A stretch of DNA of 34,755 nt, taken from assembly GCF_000830505.1 (NCBI RefSeq), contig NZ_JXOK01000073.1, positions 1-34,755 on the forward strand, given 5' to 3'. The notes below the pieces were generated by a model. That model was not told the DNA's origin. It worked only from the letters and a program-made list of their open reading frames with translations, and did no database searches. The DNA comes from Vibrio mytili. GTDB lineage: Bacteria; Pseudomonadota; Gammaproteobacteria; Enterobacterales; Vibrionaceae. The position numbers and the translations under genes are program-made. Below are positions 33,471-34,755 of the stretch, piece by piece (the first letter of the stretch is position 1; the number at the start of each line of letters is the position of its first letter).

Positions 33471-33736
33471 GCCATCAAGTCCAGCTTCTTCCTATGAAAA
33501 TTACATTCCAGGTCGAAGAGGGAGAGACAGTGTTGGAAGCTGCGCTCAACAATAATATTCGCTTCCCGCACCGTTGTCGCGTAGGCGCTTGTGCTATGTG
33601 TATGTGTAAAAAGTTATCAGGCAAGGTGAGTTACCACCTTGACCCTATGCTAACCGATAAAGAGCAACAGCAAGGGTGGATATTTCCTTGCCAAGCCTAT
33701 ACAGAAAGTAATTTAGTGCTTACTTTTGAAGAGTAA
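33467..33736 (+). CDS. 2Fe-2S ferredoxin
   Basis: The 89-residue plant-type ferredoxin has the cluster ligands in CRVGACAMC (Cx4Cx2C) and the fourth cysteine in IFPCQAY about 30 residues later. The beta-grasp opening is MKITFQVEEGETVLEAALNNNIRFPHRC. ATG 33467 overlaps the ubiD stop by four bases; the in-frame upstream start at 33446 lies inside ubiD. It precedes fre by 14 nt. It resembles the ferredoxin domain of ferredoxin-reductase fusions, here as a separate gene. An electron-transfer role between Fre and an ubiquinone-pathway enzyme is a reasonable but unproven guess. Confidence 0.92.
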   Translation: MSHQVQLLPMKITFQVEEGETVLEAALNNNIRFPHRCRVGACAMCMCKKLSGKVSYHLDPMLTDKEQQQGWIFPCQAYTESNLVLTFEE

Positions 33737-33750
33737 GTGAGAGGAACACC

Positions 33751-34464
33751 ATGACCATCCAATGTAAAGTAAAGTCTATTCAGCCGTTAGCTTGTAATAC
33801 TTACCGAATTCTACTTCACCCGGAATCACTCGTAGCGTTTAAAGCTGGCCAATACCTGATGGTAGTAATGGGAGAAAAAGATAAGCGCCCATTTTCTATT
33901 GCCAGTAGCCCTTGCCGACATGAAGGTGAACTGGAGCTGCACATTGGCGCTGCTGAACACAACGCTTACGCGATAGAAGTTGTCGAAGCAATGAAATCTG
34001 CACTAGCAACCAATGGTGATATTGAGATAGATGCACCACACGGTGACGCTTGGGTTCAAGAAGATAGTGAGCGTCCTTTATTGCTTATCGCTGGTGGCAC
34101 AGGGTTCAGTTATGTTCGATCAATCTTAGACCACTGTGTTGCGCAAAACAAAACCAATCCTATCTACTTGTATTGGGGAGCTCGTGATGAAAGCCAGTTA
34201 TATGCAAAAAACGAGCTTGTCGCGATCTCAGAGAAATACTCTAATGTTCACTTCATTCCAGTAGTGGAAGAAGCCCCAGTTGATTGGCAGGGGAAGGTGG
34301 GTAATGTACTTGAAGCGGTCAGTGACGATTTTGTAAGCCTCGATAGTTACGATATTTACATCGCAGGTCGATTTGAAATGGCTGGCGCAGCGAGAGAACA
34401 GTTTACTCAGAATAAGCGGGCGAAAAGGGAACGTATGTTCGCGGATGCGTATGCTTTCATTTAA
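33751..34464 (+). CDS. fre: NAD(P)H-flavin reductase Fre
   Basis: Fre reduces free FMN, FAD or riboflavin with NAD(P)H. The 237-residue product has the flavin-binding RPFSIASSP, the nucleotide-binding LLLIAGGTGFSYVRSIL, LYWGARDESQLYA and the C-terminal YIAGRFEMAGAAREQF. It matches E. coli Fre (about 233) in length and in linkage to ubiD, and also resembles LuxG of luminous vibrios. As the last gene of the ubiD operon it could supply FMNH2 for the UbiX reaction that makes the UbiD cofactor (inference). Confidence 0.95.
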   Translation: MTIQCKVKSIQPLACNTYRILLHPESLVAFKAGQYLMVVMGEKDKRPFSIASSPCRHEGELELHIGAAEHNAYAIEVVEAMKSALATNGDIEIDAPHGDAWVQEDSERPLLLIAGGTGFSYVRSILDHCVAQNKTNPIYLYWGARDESQLYAKNELVAISEKYSNVHFIPVVEEAPVDWQGKVGNVLEAVSDDFVSLDSYDIYIAGRFEMAGAAREQFTQNKRAKRERMFADAYAFI

Positions 34465-34481
34465 GTACAGTTTTTAAAGTC

Positions 34482-34511
34482 AAAAAAGAGGGTTTTTTAC
34501 CCTCTTTTTTT
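34482..34511 (+). terminator. Terminator of ubiD-fre operon
   Basis: AAAAAAGAGGGT and ACCCTCTTTTTT pair over 12 bp around TTTT, followed by more T. Confidence 0.93.
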
Positions 34512-34540
34512 TGCTTTTGATGGAAAAAGCACCGAACGAT

Positions 34541-34606
34541 CAATTTTTCTGTTTTTTTTCTAAAAAGGGCTTGCGCTGCAATCGTAACTCCCTATAATGC
34601 GCATCC
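34541..34606 (+). promoter_or_regulatory. rrn operon P1 promoter with UP-like A/T tract
   Basis: TTGCGC (34571-34576) and TATAAT (34593-34598) are separated by 16 bp and followed by the GC-rich discriminator GCGCATCC and then ACCGACACGG, as in gammaproteobacterial rrn P1 promoters. The T/A-rich 34541-34567 fits an UP element. The GC-rich discriminator implies stringent (ppGpp) control. Confidence 0.92.
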
Positions 34607-34687
34607 ACCGACACGGCAGACGCTATAAGGCTTTGCAAGGTTGGAAGAGGAAAAAGCTTCTACGAAAATAAGTTGAAAAAAAAGTGT

Positions 34688-34722
34688 TTGACACTCTCAA
34701 TGAAATCGCTAGAATGCACCTC
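34688..34722 (+). promoter_or_regulatory. rrn operon P2 promoter
   Basis: TTGACA (34688-34693) and TAGAAT (34710-34715) have a 16-bp spacer and lie 117 bp after P1, the usual tandem arrangement. A 16S rRNA gene should start beyond the window. Confidence 0.92.
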
Positions 34723-34755
34723 CGCTTTGAAAGAAAAGATTCTCGAAAAGCAAGC

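Overview
The window is chromosomal DNA from a Vibrio (Vibrionaceae) and is probably origin-proximal on the large chromosome. Supporting evidence: the gene set and protein sequences (long UbiD and ThiE, GppA/RhlB/TrxA/Rho cluster, a CsrB-type RNA beside uvrD) look like Vibrio; three near-perfect chromosomal parS sites (core GTTTCACGTGAAAC) lie in the first 14.3 kb; and the segment is bracketed by ribosomal RNA context, with a tRNA-Trp at the left end (often the tail of an rrn transcript) and a textbook tandem rrn P1/P2 promoter at the right end, so a 16S gene should follow just outside.

Layout. 1-300: stem-loop, tRNA-Trp, its terminator and a decayed copy of the tRNA 3' end plus terminator. 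420-803: crcB. 833-7449: TPP-riboswitch-controlled thiamine operon thiC-thiE-thiF-thiS-thiG-thiH, with thiC split by a one-base deletion. 7477-7570: parS and a bidirectional terminator. 7570-10485 (minus): Xaa-Pro aminopeptidase and a LysR regulator, the latter divergent from a Bcr/CflA efflux pump (10593-11786). 11878-12162: small unknown protein. 12190-14632 (minus): a bufferin-type RiPP operon made of a Cys-containing secreted precursor (DUF2282), an MNIO/DUF692 enzyme, its DUF2063 partner and a DoxX membrane protein; doxX is broken by a 13-bp tandem duplication and the MNIO start codon lies inside a parS site. 14913-17086: uvrD with a LexA-like box and a frameshift near the 3' end. 17186-17637 (minus): a CsrB-family sRNA with about 29 GGA motifs, its promoter and terminator. 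17801-22215 (minus): gamma-glutamyltransferase, LysE-family exporter, AraC regulator, RarD. 22405-25495: recQ (frameshifted), a DUF3630 protein, and yhhQ preceded by a preQ1-I-like riboswitch. 25714-28540 (minus): gppA and rhlB; divergent trxA, then rho. 30542-31534: unknown exported protein. 31627-34464: ubiD (frameshifted, with a duplicated C-terminal region), a 2Fe-2S ferredoxin, fre. 34571-34755: rrn promoters.

Main points for a second look: the bufferin operon and its doxX duplication; the parS cluster, especially the site over the MNIO start codon; the CsrB-type RNA; the preQ1-like element; the duplicated UbiD region. Four housekeeping genes (thiC, uvrD, recQ, ubiD) each lack exactly one base in a 2-4 base run. 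That pattern suggests sequence error rather than four real mutations, so those lesions should be confirmed before any biological conclusion. All calls come from reading the sequence; no database search was run.
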